Below, one piece after another: positions 1 to 10,160 of a stretch of DNA of 23,843 nt (positions are counted from its first letter, which is position 1; each line of letters starts with the position of its first letter). The notes below the pieces were generated by a model, which made no database searches, was not told the origin of the DNA, and worked only from the letters and a program-made list of their open reading frames with translations. This stretch comes from Scedosporium boydii (taxonomy: Eukaryota; Ascomycota; Sordariomycetes; Microascales; Microascaceae), in assembly GCA_002221725.1 (NCBI GenBank), contig NJFT01000362.1, forward strand, positions 1-23,843. Direction: 5' to 3'. A program made the position numbers and the translations under genes.

Positions 1-1552
1 GCGTGGGCAACCATAACACCTGAGACTCTACTTGCGTTATCGCGAAGCATGGTATGGCGATTAACAAAAGTAATAGAGAATAATGGTGGAAGTATACGTA
101 CATGATTTTGTATATAGATTTCTATATAGTTTCAAGTACTGTTACTTTCCATATTCGGTTTAGCCAAGTACACATTTAACATTTCTAATCCTTGTCGGGG
201 GTAGTACTACGGTTCTCGGACCCTGCAAGTCTGTCAGGTACGAGTACGACCTTAAATTCGAACCTTGACAGTCCTGCAGGAACAGACTTAACGATGATGT
301 TATGTGTTATACACTGCCTGGCAAGCCTGGGGAGGGTATTCTACAAAGGAAGCACAGGTAATGAATGGCCTTGAACAATAGCTCGCCCTCATTCCGCCCA
401 CGACGAGTCCATCGAACGCGAAGATGTTCTTTATTCTTGGAAACAAAAATATCCGCGCCCGTGTGTAGTCATTTCATTTCCCTCCCAACACACCCTCTCG
501 CTTCCCCGTACAGAACTCAAGCGATGCGTGCACCCCTTGTAAACGGGCTTCTTTCTATCAACCGTCGGCGTTAACCAGTATTTTCCTTTTCTCATCCTGG
601 TCCCTTCGAACCCTAGCACATCAAATAGAAAGATACATGGTCCCGAAAAGATGTTGATTTCCATCATCATAGCCTACTTCGTAGTTGTAGATCAGAGCCC
701 GGTGTGCCAATATTAACGGCACGACATATCCGAATCAATATGATATATCAATATGCCGAGGTATACCGCCCATGTTAAGATCAACCAACAGTCTCCCATT
801 CATCTCCTCTCACTGCCACCCTTTCATGGGGTATTAATAAACAGAAAAGCTACACCGGACTTCCTGCTATTTACAGGGAACCGTTCCCCTTGGCGTCAAT
901 ATTCCAAGCCTGCCTACGAAATACATAGCAGTTCGTCCGTGGCCCCGGTCCACCGCAGGCCCACTTCGCTGGTGAGAGTTGCACCAAGCAGCACTACCTG
1001 GTAGTTGACCACTCTCTTACCCCTTTATCCGGGGCCTTGCGGGAAGCCTCCCCCTCGTTCGATCGAGAGACGGAATGGGCTTTGGTTTGGCTCATTTGTC
1101 TCTTTTCCTACCGTCCGCACTGAGTGCCCGAGTGCCTGAGGGAGGGACCAGTTTTCTTTGCTCTCCCATGTGTAACTCCGTGTGTGCAACCTGGAGAATT
1201 GCGATGGGAATTAGCATTGGAAACTGGGGAATGAGAGAATGGACCAAGACCGTCCCGGGGAGTAAATACGAGGTCGTCATAACGCCACGGGCGGGGATTG
1301 ATGGGTCGAAGGTGAAGAGAGAACACTGCAAGAATGAAGCAATTATTCCTGGTGGAGATCTATCCCATGCTTGTGTGTATCGGGACGCATCCACCACTCC
1401 GCTGATGGGAGAGTTCGAGTTCGTAAAGCATAGAGACACACCTCAAAACTTGTGAGAACAGCATCCAAACTCTCATTCCACTGATCTACTTGCTCGAGAT
1501 GTGATCCATCTCTTCCCACGAGGTAAACTATCCCGCAGACCCGTTACTTCCC
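1..1552. other. Spacer downstream of VMS1; no supported gene
   Basis: No reading frame here shows a recognisable domain or a convincing exon-intron structure. The longest ATG-initiated frame is at 1075-1455 (listed separately). The first 200 bases are AT-rich. One copy of the recurrent TACTTCGTA motif lies at 675-683. The part next to 1553 should hold the 3' untranslated region of the minus-strand VMS1 gene. Confidence 0.6.
1075..1455 (+). CDS. Doubtful small ORF, 126 residues
   Basis: An ATG-initiated frame runs from 1075 to a TGA. The predicted peptide begins with a moderately hydrophobic stretch (residues 3-18) that could be read as a weak signal peptide. Five cysteines follow, three of them clustered near residues 29-37, so a small secreted cysteine-containing protein cannot be excluded. 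I recognise no family. The opposite strand is also open over most of this stretch, which lowers the weight of the open frame, and no flanking introns or promoter elements support it. It is most likely fortuitous. Confidence 0.15.
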   Translation: MGFGLAHLSLFLPSALSARVPEGGTSFLCSPMCNSVCATWRIAMGISIGNWGMREWTKTVPGSKYEVVITPRAGIDGSKVKREHCKNEAIIPGGDLSHACVYRDASTTPLMGEFEFVKHRDTPQNL

Positions 1553-3613
1553 CTACAATCTCCTAAGCCTCTCCTCCGCCGCCCTCGCCCTCCTCTCCCT
1601 CTCCAACCTCATCCTCATCTCAGGCGACAACCCCCTCGCCTCCTCCTCCCTCCTCTCCTGAGGTGTCTTCATCGCCCCCGCAGAAGCCAACACACCCTTC
1701 TTTTTCTTACTCCTATCGTCGGCTCCATCTTGCATCCGTAACCTCGCCTCCTCTGCCTTCCTCCTTTCGCTCTCCCGCCTCTCGCTCTCTTCCCTTTCCC
1801 TCTCACCCCTCTTCTCCGCCTCCGCCCTCGTCAGCGCCGCAGGGACCTTCGCCGCTTCCCAATCCCACTTCTTCTCTCCGAGCTCCGACCTCGCCACCCG
1901 GAACGCGTCGCGCGTAGGTCGATCCCCCGCGAGTTCGAACGCCGTCTTGCCCTCTTTGTTCTTCGGCGTCGGGTCCGCACCGGCCTTGCACAGGAGTCCC
2001 GTCACGAGAACGGCGGCATTTTGCGAGGCCGAGAGGTGAAGCGGGGTAGGGGCATGGTGATTCTGCTCCGGAGGCTGGAAGACGAAATCGGGGCTGAGCT
2101 TGTTGGTCTTGAGATACCCGAGGAGCGCAGGCAGCTTTGATCTCCTAATCATCGCCTGCAGTTGAGACGTGTGTAAGAGGGCCGTCTCTTCCTCTTCGGA
2201 AAGAGCTGGCTTGGATGGTTTGGGGGCAGCGGCCTTCTCCTCCGCCGCCTGCTGTGATTTCGCCGTCTCCTCCACGGGGATGATTTCCTTCACCTTGAAT
2301 CTCGTAAGTTCCACAAACGACCGCATCAGCTCCTTTTGCGTCGCCCGCCTCGTAGTGAAGGGGAATCCTCGAATCCTCGGATCGTTCGCCTTGAGCACCT
2401 GTCCCTCGTAAGGGCCGAACAGGGTCCTCCTATTCGTGACACCAGTCGCTCGGATGAACAAGAAGTCCGATGTGTCCAACAACCCCTTCCAGTCCTGGAG
2501 CAAGGCGCGCACCTCCTCGGTCAGCTTCTTCTCGTTCGCGCGCCGAAGCGAGGAACCAGCCGAGTGCGCCGTGCCCTTGGCATTGTCGTTGGCAGATTGC
2601 GAGCCTCCCTGTTTCCGTCTCGTAGTATACCTATGGAATGTCTTGTGGGCAAGGACCGTCGCCTCGCGGTTCAGAGGGCCGCCGCTGGCTCCTTTCCTCG
2701 GAGCAAGAGAGACCACCATGGCGGCGAAATGGCCGCCTCCTATCATGCAGAGGAAGATGTGCGGGCCCTTGTAGGCAACCTGGGGTAGAGTTCCATCCTT
2801 TGCCGCCTTTGGAATGGATAGCGGCTCTAACTGTTTCTTCTTGATGATCTCGACGACGGCCGATTCGTCTTTCAGCTCTTCGTTAGTGAAGAGAGCTCTG
2901 TAGAGACCGAAGTAGTTGTTCTTCGGTAATAGAGGGGAGCTAAACCACAACAAGGGAGCAACTCCCCGGGGCTTTTTCCCGGACTCTTCTTCATCGTCGG
3001 ATCCGTCACCATTCTTTGGCCGATTTTTCTCGGCGAGTGTAGCTTGTTTTTTCAGGAGCGCGGAAAGCATCGAGTCCTTGCTATCGCTTTCATCTTCTTC
3101 GTCGCTCTCGGACGAATCCGACCCAGACAGGCTCTCATCAAGGTCTTATCCAAGCACATCTGTTAGCCGTGGACTGCTTGGGTATAGTATCTTTGCGCTT
3201 TCTCCGACTTACCCGCTATCAACCTCTCAAACTCATCCTCTGAGACGGGTTTGCTGCCGCGAAGCTTCTGTTTGAGATTGTAGTTGTGGAAATCGGATTT
3301 TAGGTGACTCCTCTGCTCTTCTAGTGATGAGAATGAGAGAGAGCAAAGAGAGCATGACTGCGAGCCCACGAGAGAATCGCTAGACGGTGAGGGCGATACA
3401 CTTTTCCGACTTTGAGATTCGCCCTCATCCTCGTGGGTTAGTGATGTGTCCGAGGTATTCCTCAAGGTAATAGAATTAAGGACCTCCGGCGCAATATCGT
3501 AGACTGAAACGCAACTGTTAGAATATCTCTTAGACATGTTTATCAAGGAAGACCCCGATACCATAGATTGGCCGCCGAAGCAACTCTTCTGTCTTTTGGT
3601 CTATGGCAGCCAT
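1553..3613 (-). CDS. VMS1: Vms1/ANKZF1-type peptidyl-tRNA hydrolase of ribosome quality control
   Basis: Three exons, 3613-3562, 3503-3213 and 3144-1553, give 644 residues. The 58-base intron (3561-3504) is GT...CTAAC...CAG. The 68-base intron (3212-3145) has a GTAAGT donor and an AAG acceptor, which is needed to pass a TAA and yields the junction LIA-D-LDESLSG. Visible domains: a C2H2-like zinc finger (C68, C71, H84, H90); an acidic Ser-rich linker (about 115-170); the VLRF1 release-factor domain with GGGHFAAM at 250-257 and a GGSQ loop ending at Q297; ankyrin-type repeats at about 441-530; an R/E-rich helix; and a C-terminal VCP-interacting motif of the form RxxxAAxxR. Family knowledge: Vms1 cleaves peptidyl-tRNA on stalled 60S subunits, opposes Rqc2 CAT-tailing, and binds Cdc48. 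The start at 3613 has CACCATGG context. An in-frame ATG at 3724 would add 37 unremarkable residues and is less likely. Confidence 0.94.
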
Positions 3614-3831
3614 GGTGGGGCGAGTGAATATAGAGGGGGTGTGGATGGTGTTGTCGTTGATGAAAGTTGATGAGAATTGGTGGAAATGGTCCAGGTCGTG
3701 GGGTCGTTCTTGAGCTCTGTTCATATCTTATAAATATCAAAGCGTCTCTGCTCTACGCAATAAGATGAATTGCTGCCTTGGCCAGGTCGGCTCGCTAGGC
3801 TCGGCTGTGATACTGAGACGGACGTTGGTGT

Positions 3832-3838
3832 TGACTCA
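3832..3838 (+). promoter_or_regulatory. Gcn4/Cpc1-type site TGACTCA
   Basis: A perfect TGACTCA lies 745 bases upstream of the ADE1 ATG and about 220 bases upstream of the VMS1 start. In yeast, Gcn4 and Bas1 bind TGACTC in purine-synthesis promoters. Cpc1/CpcA is the filamentous counterpart of Gcn4. Function here is inferred. Confidence 0.35.
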
Positions 3839-4361
3839 GCCGGCGAAAAAGGTGGCGATGCAGATGACGGTGGAAATGGACAGGACACTACGAGGTACTT
3901 TGTATCTTAGTACCTTGTATCCCGCGCATTGCCCCGCGTCGCATTCAATCAATTTTTCTACCCCGCCAAAAATCGCAAGAAAATTCAAAGTTCCTCGACT
4001 TCGAGGAGGGGCACTCAGGCACTCACTCAGTCGCGCCTGCCAAAGTCGCAAGCTCTCCATGTAGCTTGGTTGATGTTATCAAGACTCGACTCGATCCAGC
4101 TTAGCAAAGGACTGGCACTTGGGCGCTCAGTTTTACTACGAGAGGGTTACCCACTTCACTGTAGCATCCCTCTGAGGGAGATAAACAGACGATTTGTGGA
4201 TGGAAATGGCATCGATGATGTGATGTGATGCCGCAGCACAGCTTAAACGAGATAGAAACTCGTCATTAAATATCTGAAAAAAAGCCTTTTATATACCCAG
4301 CTACTTCGTACATTGTATTGTACTCACGTACCTTCGCATCATTGATCTCTCTTCGTCACAT

Positions 4362-4367
4362 TGACTC
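4362..4367 (+). promoter_or_regulatory. TGACTC core upstream of ADE1
   Basis: TGACTC followed by G lies 216 bases before the ADE1 ATG, a typical distance for an upstream activating site. It matches the core bound by Bas1 and Gcn4 at yeast ADE genes. Six bases also occur by chance about once per 2 kb on both strands, so this is only suggestive. Confidence 0.35.
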
Positions 4368-4582
4368 GATCGATCGACAAGTGACTGACAAATTTTCCCC
4401 CGAGCTCGGTACGAGCTAAGCTAAGAAAAAAAATACCTCCAATTGTCCCCATCCCCAATCCCCAATCCCAGTCATCTTCCCTCGATCCATTCTGTCACAG
4501 AGACAGAGAGACAGAGTAAAAACTACTCCTCCAAGCCACACCTCCCTCCAGCCGTCCGTCGCGACACCAACCCAAACCCACC

Positions 4583-5515
4583 ATGGCCCTCACAACCATC
4601 AACCTCCCCTCCCTCGAAAAGCTCTCCTCCGGCAAAGTCCGCGACATCTTCGCCCTCACCCCGACAACCCTCCTCTTCGTCGCCTCCGACCGCATCTCCG
4701 CCTACGACGTCATCCTCGCTAACGGCATCCCCAACCGCGGCGCCATCCTCACCCTCGCCTCCGCCCACTGGTTCCGCCTCCTCCCCTCCCTCGTCACCCT
4801 CCCCGGCGGCTCCCCCCTACGCACCCACTTCCTCTCCCTCGATGTCCCCGCTGCCGTCCCCGCCGATCAGGCCGCAGGGCTGCGCCATAGGAGCATGCAG
4901 GTCCGCAAGCTGAGGATCCTCCCCGTCGAGGCCATCGTTCGCGGATACCTCGCCGGCAGCGGCTGGAAGGAATACCAAAAGTCTGGCACCGTCCACGGCA
5001 TCGCCCTCCCCGCTGGACTCAAGCAGTGCGAGAAGCTCCCCACCGGCGCCCTGTACACGCCCTCCACCAAGGCGCCCCAAGGCGAGCACGACGAGAACAT
5101 CCACCCTAGCAAGGTCAAGGACATCATCGGCGAAAAGTACGCCGATAGGGTCGAGTCCCTCGCCCTCGCCATTTACAACGCCGCTGCCGCCTACGCTCTC
5201 GAGCGCGGCATCATCATCGCCGACACCAAGTTCGAGTTCGCCGTCGATGACGAGACCGACGAGGTCGTCCTCGCCGATGAGGTCCTCACCCCCGATAGCT
5301 CGCGCTTCTGGGATGCCAAGACGTATGAGCCCGGCAGGGACCAGGATAGCTTCGATAAGCAGATTGTGAGGAACTGGCTCGTTTCGCAAGGGGTCCAGGG
5401 TAAGGAGGGTGTCGTCCTCCCCGAGGAGGTTTGCAAGGCTACCGAGGAGAGGTACAAGGATGTGTTTTTGAGGTTGACGGGGAAGAAGTTTGAAGATGCT
5501 ATCGCGGAGAATTGA
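4583..5515 (+). CDS. ADE1: SAICAR synthetase (phosphoribosylaminoimidazole-succinocarboxamide synthase)
   Basis: One uninterrupted frame of 310 residues, the usual length for the monofunctional fungal enzyme. It joins CAIR and aspartate, using ATP, to make SAICAR in de novo purine synthesis (EC 6.3.2.6, cytosolic). Visible family blocks are SGKVRDIF (16-23, nucleotide-binding strand), SDRISAYDVIL (35-45), ILPVEAIVRGYLAGSGW (112-128, first family signature), TPSTKA and GEHDENI (159-174), IIADTKFEFA (211-220, second signature with Ala in place of the usual Gly at 220) and DEVLTPDSSRFW (232-243). The start has CCACCATGG context and no upstream in-frame alternative. Codons in the first two thirds end mainly in C; those in the last fifth shift to G and T. 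No fusion to other purine enzymes is present. The gene is transcribed away from VMS1. Confidence 0.97.
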   Translation: MALTTINLPSLEKLSSGKVRDIFALTPTTLLFVASDRISAYDVILANGIPNRGAILTLASAHWFRLLPSLVTLPGGSPLRTHFLSLDVPAAVPADQAAGLRHRSMQVRKLRILPVEAIVRGYLAGSGWKEYQKSGTVHGIALPAGLKQCEKLPTGALYTPSTKAPQGEHDENIHPSKVKDIIGEKYADRVESLALAIYNAAAAYALERGIIIADTKFEFAVDDETDEVVLADEVLTPDSSRFWDAKTYEPGRDQDSFDKQIVRNWLVSQGVQGKEGVVLPEEVCKATEERYKDVFLRLTGKKFEDAIAEN

Positions 5516-6599
5516 ACGCTTTTGGGGGGCGGGCGGGGTGAGAGAGTGGACAGAGCATGCTAGAGCCACTCTTGGTGGTTGGCATTGTTCTGTTTATATT
5601 TATGGAATAGATATAGATATAAACTGCATGTCGTTTTCTTGTGTGACCTGAATACCAGGGGCTCTGCCGTTCTTTTTCGCTGTCTTGAGCCGCGATTCTC
5701 GACTTTTCTCGGACATTGCGCTTTTGTTTTGCCAGCTGCAGGATCCCGGCTTCCGGCTGTACGTTTGTGGATATATACATCCGGGCACACTCAAGAAGAC
5801 AAAACACTCACACAGCAAAGATATCAACTCGGATCATAATTGGGTTCGTAAGTCTGTATTAGCAGAAACTGACTGATGAGACCTAAACAGTGGATCTAAC
5901 GAAACCTCTCGCACATTTCCCTTCAACGCCGGTCTATTCACCGTTGTTGCGCCGCCTATGAAATTCTGATGCAATGTCCTCGGTACGACAGGGGAGATGA
6001 GCATCAAGCCGAAAAGGAGAACGGGCAACAAGGCCGGAGTCCAGAGTATCCATGGGGCCGGGGCGTTGGTAGTTCACCCGTGAGAAGAATCTCGGAGGTT
6101 CACCGACAACACCCTCCTTCCCACAGAGACCCTAGGCTCCTTGGAAAAAAAAAATTACCCGTTCCCTAAAGACAAACTCTGCCAAATTCCCTTTCATAAA
6201 AATGCAGATGCGTCAACAAAGATGGGAAAAAAAAAAAAAAAGAAAAAACAAGGCTTCCGACCTTCCGACTCTGAAACGAAATAAGAAAACATGAAGAACC
6301 GTAAACTGTCAAACGCGTCTCCTTATGGAAAACACAAAGTGCTATTCCCAAGTGTCGTGCCAGTCGATGCTTCGTAAAACCACGGATAGGAGGAGAGGGT
6401 AGCGTATTTCGGGGGGGCGAGAAAGACTTCCGCCCTGATAGGTAAATACTGCGTAAATCAAGCCCTTGAAGAGGGTGCGGCGTAATAATAATAATAATAA
6501 TGTCGACATGGTGTCTCACATGTACACGGGTTAAAAGGACGAGGATAATAATAGAAAGAATAGCGCAAAGACGTTGGTCGATTGGACTGCTTCCAATGA
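5516..6599. other. Convergent spacer between ADE1 and the coiled-coil gene
   Basis: This 1.1 kb should contain the 3' untranslated regions of two convergent genes. I see no gene in it. It holds an A-rich run at about 6227-6247 and a TAA trinucleotide repeat at 6483-6501. A TATATAAAC-like AT-rich stretch near 5605-5622 could serve in ADE1 3'-end formation, but this is not demonstrable by eye. Confidence 0.6.
6483..6501 (+). repeat. TAA trinucleotide microsatellite
   Basis: Six consecutive TAA units lie about 100 bases past the stop codon of the minus-strand coiled-coil gene, probably in its 3' untranslated region. Confidence 0.85.
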
Positions 6600-8932
6600 C
6601 TAGGCACGGCTGACTTGGCTTGCGCTTGTGCGGCTCTCTTCCTCCTCAAGCACATCGCTCAGCCTCGTGGGATGGTGGTGACGAGGCATAGATTCCCAGC
6701 CCGAGCCGTATCCCGAGCCGGTGTAATCCGCCTGGTTCGCGTATGCAGCAGCCCACTGGCTGTCACCAGAGGTAGCAACCGCATAAGTGCCGGCCTCACT
6801 GGTAGTGGGTTCATAGTCCTCTGCAGGCACCACGAGTTAGTTCATGCCTAACAACCATTTACACGTGACGAAACAGAAAAAGGTTTATCCTAACCGAGAA
6901 AACTCACCTTCGCTGTAGCCAGCCTCTGAGCCCTGCTGGCCATAGGCACCGCTGCCAGGCTGAGACGCCTCGGCCGCCGCAGTTCGGTAGTAGCTCTCTG
7001 GTGCGACCGTGGTGGTGGTGGTATGAGCGGAGGGTGCCTGGGAATAGTCACCGTAGCCTGCTCCTCCTCCCGAGCCCGACGGGCCAGGCTGTTCTCGAGT
7101 GGTCTCGCGACGACTGAGGCTGCCTCCTTGAAGCATGGGGACTACCTGAACACCGCCCACAATGGTAGGTTGGCCGGCTTGGAGCGAGAAAGTTCGCTCA
7201 CGCTCCTCCTGCTCTCGACGTCCAAGCTCCTCCCAAGCGCGGCGGGCCTCCTCTTTGGAGATGGAGAGCTCTTTCTTCATCTCGCTGAGCTGCTTCTGGA
7301 TGATGGAATTCGCGCTATCCCGCTCATGCGTCCTGCTTCTAGCCTCGTTGAGCTGATTGCGGAGTTCCTCGACCTGACCGGCAAGCACGGCGTTCTCCTC
7401 GTGCGCTCTTTCGAGATCGGCTCTCGTCTCGAAGAACCACCTCTGAAACTTGCGCTCGGAGCTAGCTCGCAGACGCTGAAGCTCGACCACGGCGTGGAAC
7501 AGGTTTGCGCCGGCGGCGGAAAGGTCTGTTACCTGGCGAGAGAGCTGCTGAGAAACGGGGTCTGACTCGATGGCGCTGGCATTGAGCTCGAGGCGTCGAA
7601 TCCAGTGACTTGTGAGGCCCTCCCACTGCGCGGAGAGTGTCTCCCATCGTTCGAAGGCGTGGGGGAACGAAGTTCGAGGCTGTTGCTGAGATTGTGATGA
7701 TTGTTGTTGTTGCGACGGTTGTGGCTTAATGTTCGAAGCTGACGCGGCTCCGCCAAGCGTTGGCGCTCCGGGGTGTTGCTGCGTGTGCTGTTGTGGGCGC
7801 TGCTGCTGCTGTTGCTGTGACGAGTGGGCGCCAGCGCTTGTGCTAGGGAATTGTGGTTGTTGGGGTTGTTGGGCATGGCCCGTTGTGGCGGAAGTTCGGC
7901 CGGGACGGCTCTGTTGGGGCTGGGGTGCGCCCTGATGAATACGAGAACTTCCTCGTTCAGGTGTTCTCGGCTGATCCTGTCGCCTTCTCGAAGGGTCGAT
8001 CTGAGCGACGTTGTCAGCGGCGCTCGGCTGGGGTCTCGAACCGCCAGCAGCGGTGCCGGCAGTATTTGCTGCACGGCGTTCTGCGTTCCGTCTCTGGACT
8101 TCTTCCAAGGCTCGGGCTTCCTCCTCAGCTCGAGCCTGTTGCAGGCGTAGCTGTTCCTGTTCCATACGAGTTCGTTCCATCTGAATCTGCTCCTGCTCGG
8201 CGCGGCGCGCAGCTTCCCTAGCATTACGATCCCGAAGGATCATGCGCGGGCTGCGAATGCCAGACGGGGAGCCGGTAGCAGAGGTATGAGCCGGGCGGGG
8301 CTGAGCAGAAGAGACGTTGCCGTTAGATGTGGGCGGCTCATGGCCTCCTCGTAGGTCAGCCATGTCTGCCAGCTCTTCAGCAAGGTCCGGGGTGAAGGAA
8401 TAGGGACCTCGGAGCGCTTCCTCGAGGGTAAATAGGATAGCCCTGTGGGTGCGCCTCGAGATTCGAAGGAGGGGGTGTGGGACGTAGTGGTCGTCCGAAA
8501 ATTTGGAAGATTGGGGGAATTGTTGTCTAGACGGCGATCGGTCTGAGGACTCGTCGTCGTCGTCGTCTTCACTAAGTTCCTGAGAAAGTTTTCGAGCTAG
8601 TCGGCGATTCTTGTTCGCCTTTTTCCGACCAAGGGCAGGAGCGACGGGGTCTTGGGAGGGCTCGGGAAATATCTCTGGGGAAGGAGCGAGCCGAGGCTGC
8701 GGCTTGGCCGGGTCGGACTCTTGCTCAGGCTTTGGCGCACGATCGAGCTCTGGGTGAGGACTCGGAGTGGCTTCGAAGCGTGGAGTTCGGCGGATAGTGT
8801 GGACAGACGAGGAGGTAGCAGGTCTCTCAGGATGATCGTAAGCTTGAGGCAGATGCTTCCGCTGCTGGCGATTCTCCGTGGAGGGAGTATGTGGGTTAAT
8901 TGTGGCGGTCTTGCAGTCGCCAAAGGTAATAG
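6600..8932 (-). CDS. Gln-rich coiled-coil protein of unknown function (start codon unresolved)
   Basis: Two exons are supported: about 8932-6908 and 6820-6600. The 87-base intron is GTGAGT...ACTAAC...CTGCAG and gives the junction YSE-EDYEP. The first ATG of the long exon, at 8363, cannot be the true start: the frame stays open about 190 codons further upstream and contains blocks that look conserved, namely an acidic run of five Asp and the stretch RTHRAILFTLEEALRGPYSF followed by TPDLAEELADMADL. That upstream part has no ATG, so a further exon is required. From 8363 the product is 558 residues; with the open upstream part it is at least 747. Counting from 8363, visible parts are an R/E/Q helix (45-97), Gln-rich low complexity (145-230), a helical FERWETLSAQWEGL block (237-260), a long coiled coil (280-392), a Gly/Tyr-rich segment, and an HHHPTRLSDVLEEEES tail. 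No catalytic domain is visible. Its function is not known to me. Confidence 0.8.
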
Positions 8933-9480
8933 CTAGCCACTATAATGGCTTGATCGTGTCAAGATGGTTGGTTCTCTACCAACAAGGCAAGACAGGTTTG
9001 GGGGGAGGTGAGTGTGTGGTGGATGTCTCGCGGGGGAAGCGAAGGCGATGGATTCTGTAGGAAACACTTTTGTGAGATGATTGCCCTCTGCAGGTTTGGA
9101 AATAGCAGGAACATGCAACAGGAGTAAAATTGATATCAGAAAGTTTCCTGGCATGCAATGGTACTTACATTGGTGAGCTTTATGAGGGTGGTTGGTGGTG
9201 ATTGTAGTGATTTCAGTGATTGGGCGATGGGAGGGCGGACTTTGTGAGGATTGTTCTGAAGAGGTCTAGATCAAGACCAGGGTGGTGCACACTCTGAGGC
9301 GAGGAAGCACCAAGTCCTCAGTCCTTAGAGACAATTTTGGGGGCTGAGAAATTTAGAGAAGAGAAAAAAGGAGTCAGAATTTTCTTCAAATTGTCGAAGA
9401 AGGGCAGTGCTCAATATGATCAATATTGTCGATACCTTTCTATGGTGGTTGTACGAAGTAGCTGGAGAATGATCAAATGG
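8933..9480 (-). promoter_or_regulatory. Probable 5' leader and first exon/intron region of the coiled-coil gene
   Basis: On the minus strand a perfect GTAAGT donor begins at 9168, directly after CACCAAT, and pyrimidine-rich acceptors follow at 9088 (CTGCAG). A GTAGAG donor at 8979 can pair with a CTAG acceptor at 8933 (47 bases) or an AAG acceptor at 8910 (70 bases). Either pairing can be made in frame with the downstream exon, but from different upstream frames. The ATG at 9154 or a splice-created ATG at 9170/9085 are candidate starts. None is decisive. TACGAAGTA at 9452-9460 lies in the presumed promoter. Confidence 0.4.
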
Positions 9481-10160
9481 TGGTTCGGTTCCTGGAATTC
9501 AATTCAATTCGGGTTGTTGCGAAAATCTGCGTGGCTGGGGTTGAAGGTGGTTGGGCTCGGATGTGGAAGTCCAATCTTGACTGGTGCTGGCGGTGTTGGT
9601 GGTGCTGCTGTGCAAAAATGACCAGGAGCAAGCAAGCATTGATGGGTATGAAAGCATGAGCCTGGAGCTTTTCCCACCACACAAATCGGACACAGCTGAG
9701 CTTTGTCCAAGCCACATCAACCTCTTGGAATTTTTAAGAGGCCAGCCAGGGAGATGAGAAATTTGAGGAGATTTAAAACGGCCTTGAAAAGTGGTCGCCC
9801 TTCCTCAATTGATCGAATGAGTTTTCTTGGAAGCTGCAACCATGATTTCCAGGGGGAAGGACGGACCCGAGAAGGGCCACCGAGAACTGGGAGTTTTGAG
9901 GAAAGTGCGAGTGGCACAGGTCAAAGTCAATTGCGATGACGGACTTCCAGCCCAAGTCGAGGCGCAACTAGGAGGGCAAGTCCGCCCCGAGGTTTGCGAC
10001 TCGGAGTAAGTGGTGAGGTTTCAAGCCGATGCGTCGTCGCTCAGAAATTTGTCGGACGTAGTGGTGTATGAATCAGTAACGGAGAGAATGGGATTCCGCA
10101 TGCACCACACATTTCCTTCTCTTCACTTTCGCGCATGCACCTTCTCACTGGTTGGGGATT

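Larger units (their letters stand above)
3614..4582. promoter_or_regulatory. Divergent promoter shared by VMS1 and ADE1
   Basis: The 969 bases between two divergent start codons contain no supported gene. Visible elements are a TATA-like stretch TTTTATATACC near 4287-4297, the two TGACTC sites listed separately, and members of the TAC-N3-GTA motif family. The motif members are TACGAGGTA at 3889-3897, TACTTTGTA at 3896-3904, TACCTTGTA at 3911-3919 and the exact TACTTCGTA at 4302-4310. The last 140 bases before the ADE1 ATG are C- and CT-rich, as often seen in fungal leaders. That the region drives both genes is inferred from orientation only. Confidence 0.7.

Noticed and set aside
3614..3724. 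Alternative upstream VMS1 start at 3724
   Set aside because: It is in frame and open, but adds a low-complexity leader with poor start context; the ATG at 3613 has CACCATGG and begins with the family's RRPIYVYD region close by.
4817..5569. 250-codon open frame antisense to ADE1
   Set aside because: It mirrors ADE1 codon bias; the predicted peptide is a low-complexity Leu/Gly/Asp series, and the sense strand encodes a clear enzyme.
7529..8224. Long alternative frame inside the coiled-coil gene
   Set aside because: A shadow of the CAG-rich main frame; the main frame joins across a good intron, and this one does not.
8933..9154. ATG at 9154 opening a signal-peptide-like leader that can splice in frame to the coiled-coil gene
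   Set aside because: It would put a secretion signal on a protein with cytosolic or nuclear features, and it falls inside the intron defined by the better GTAAGT donor at 9168. Kept only as a candidate start.
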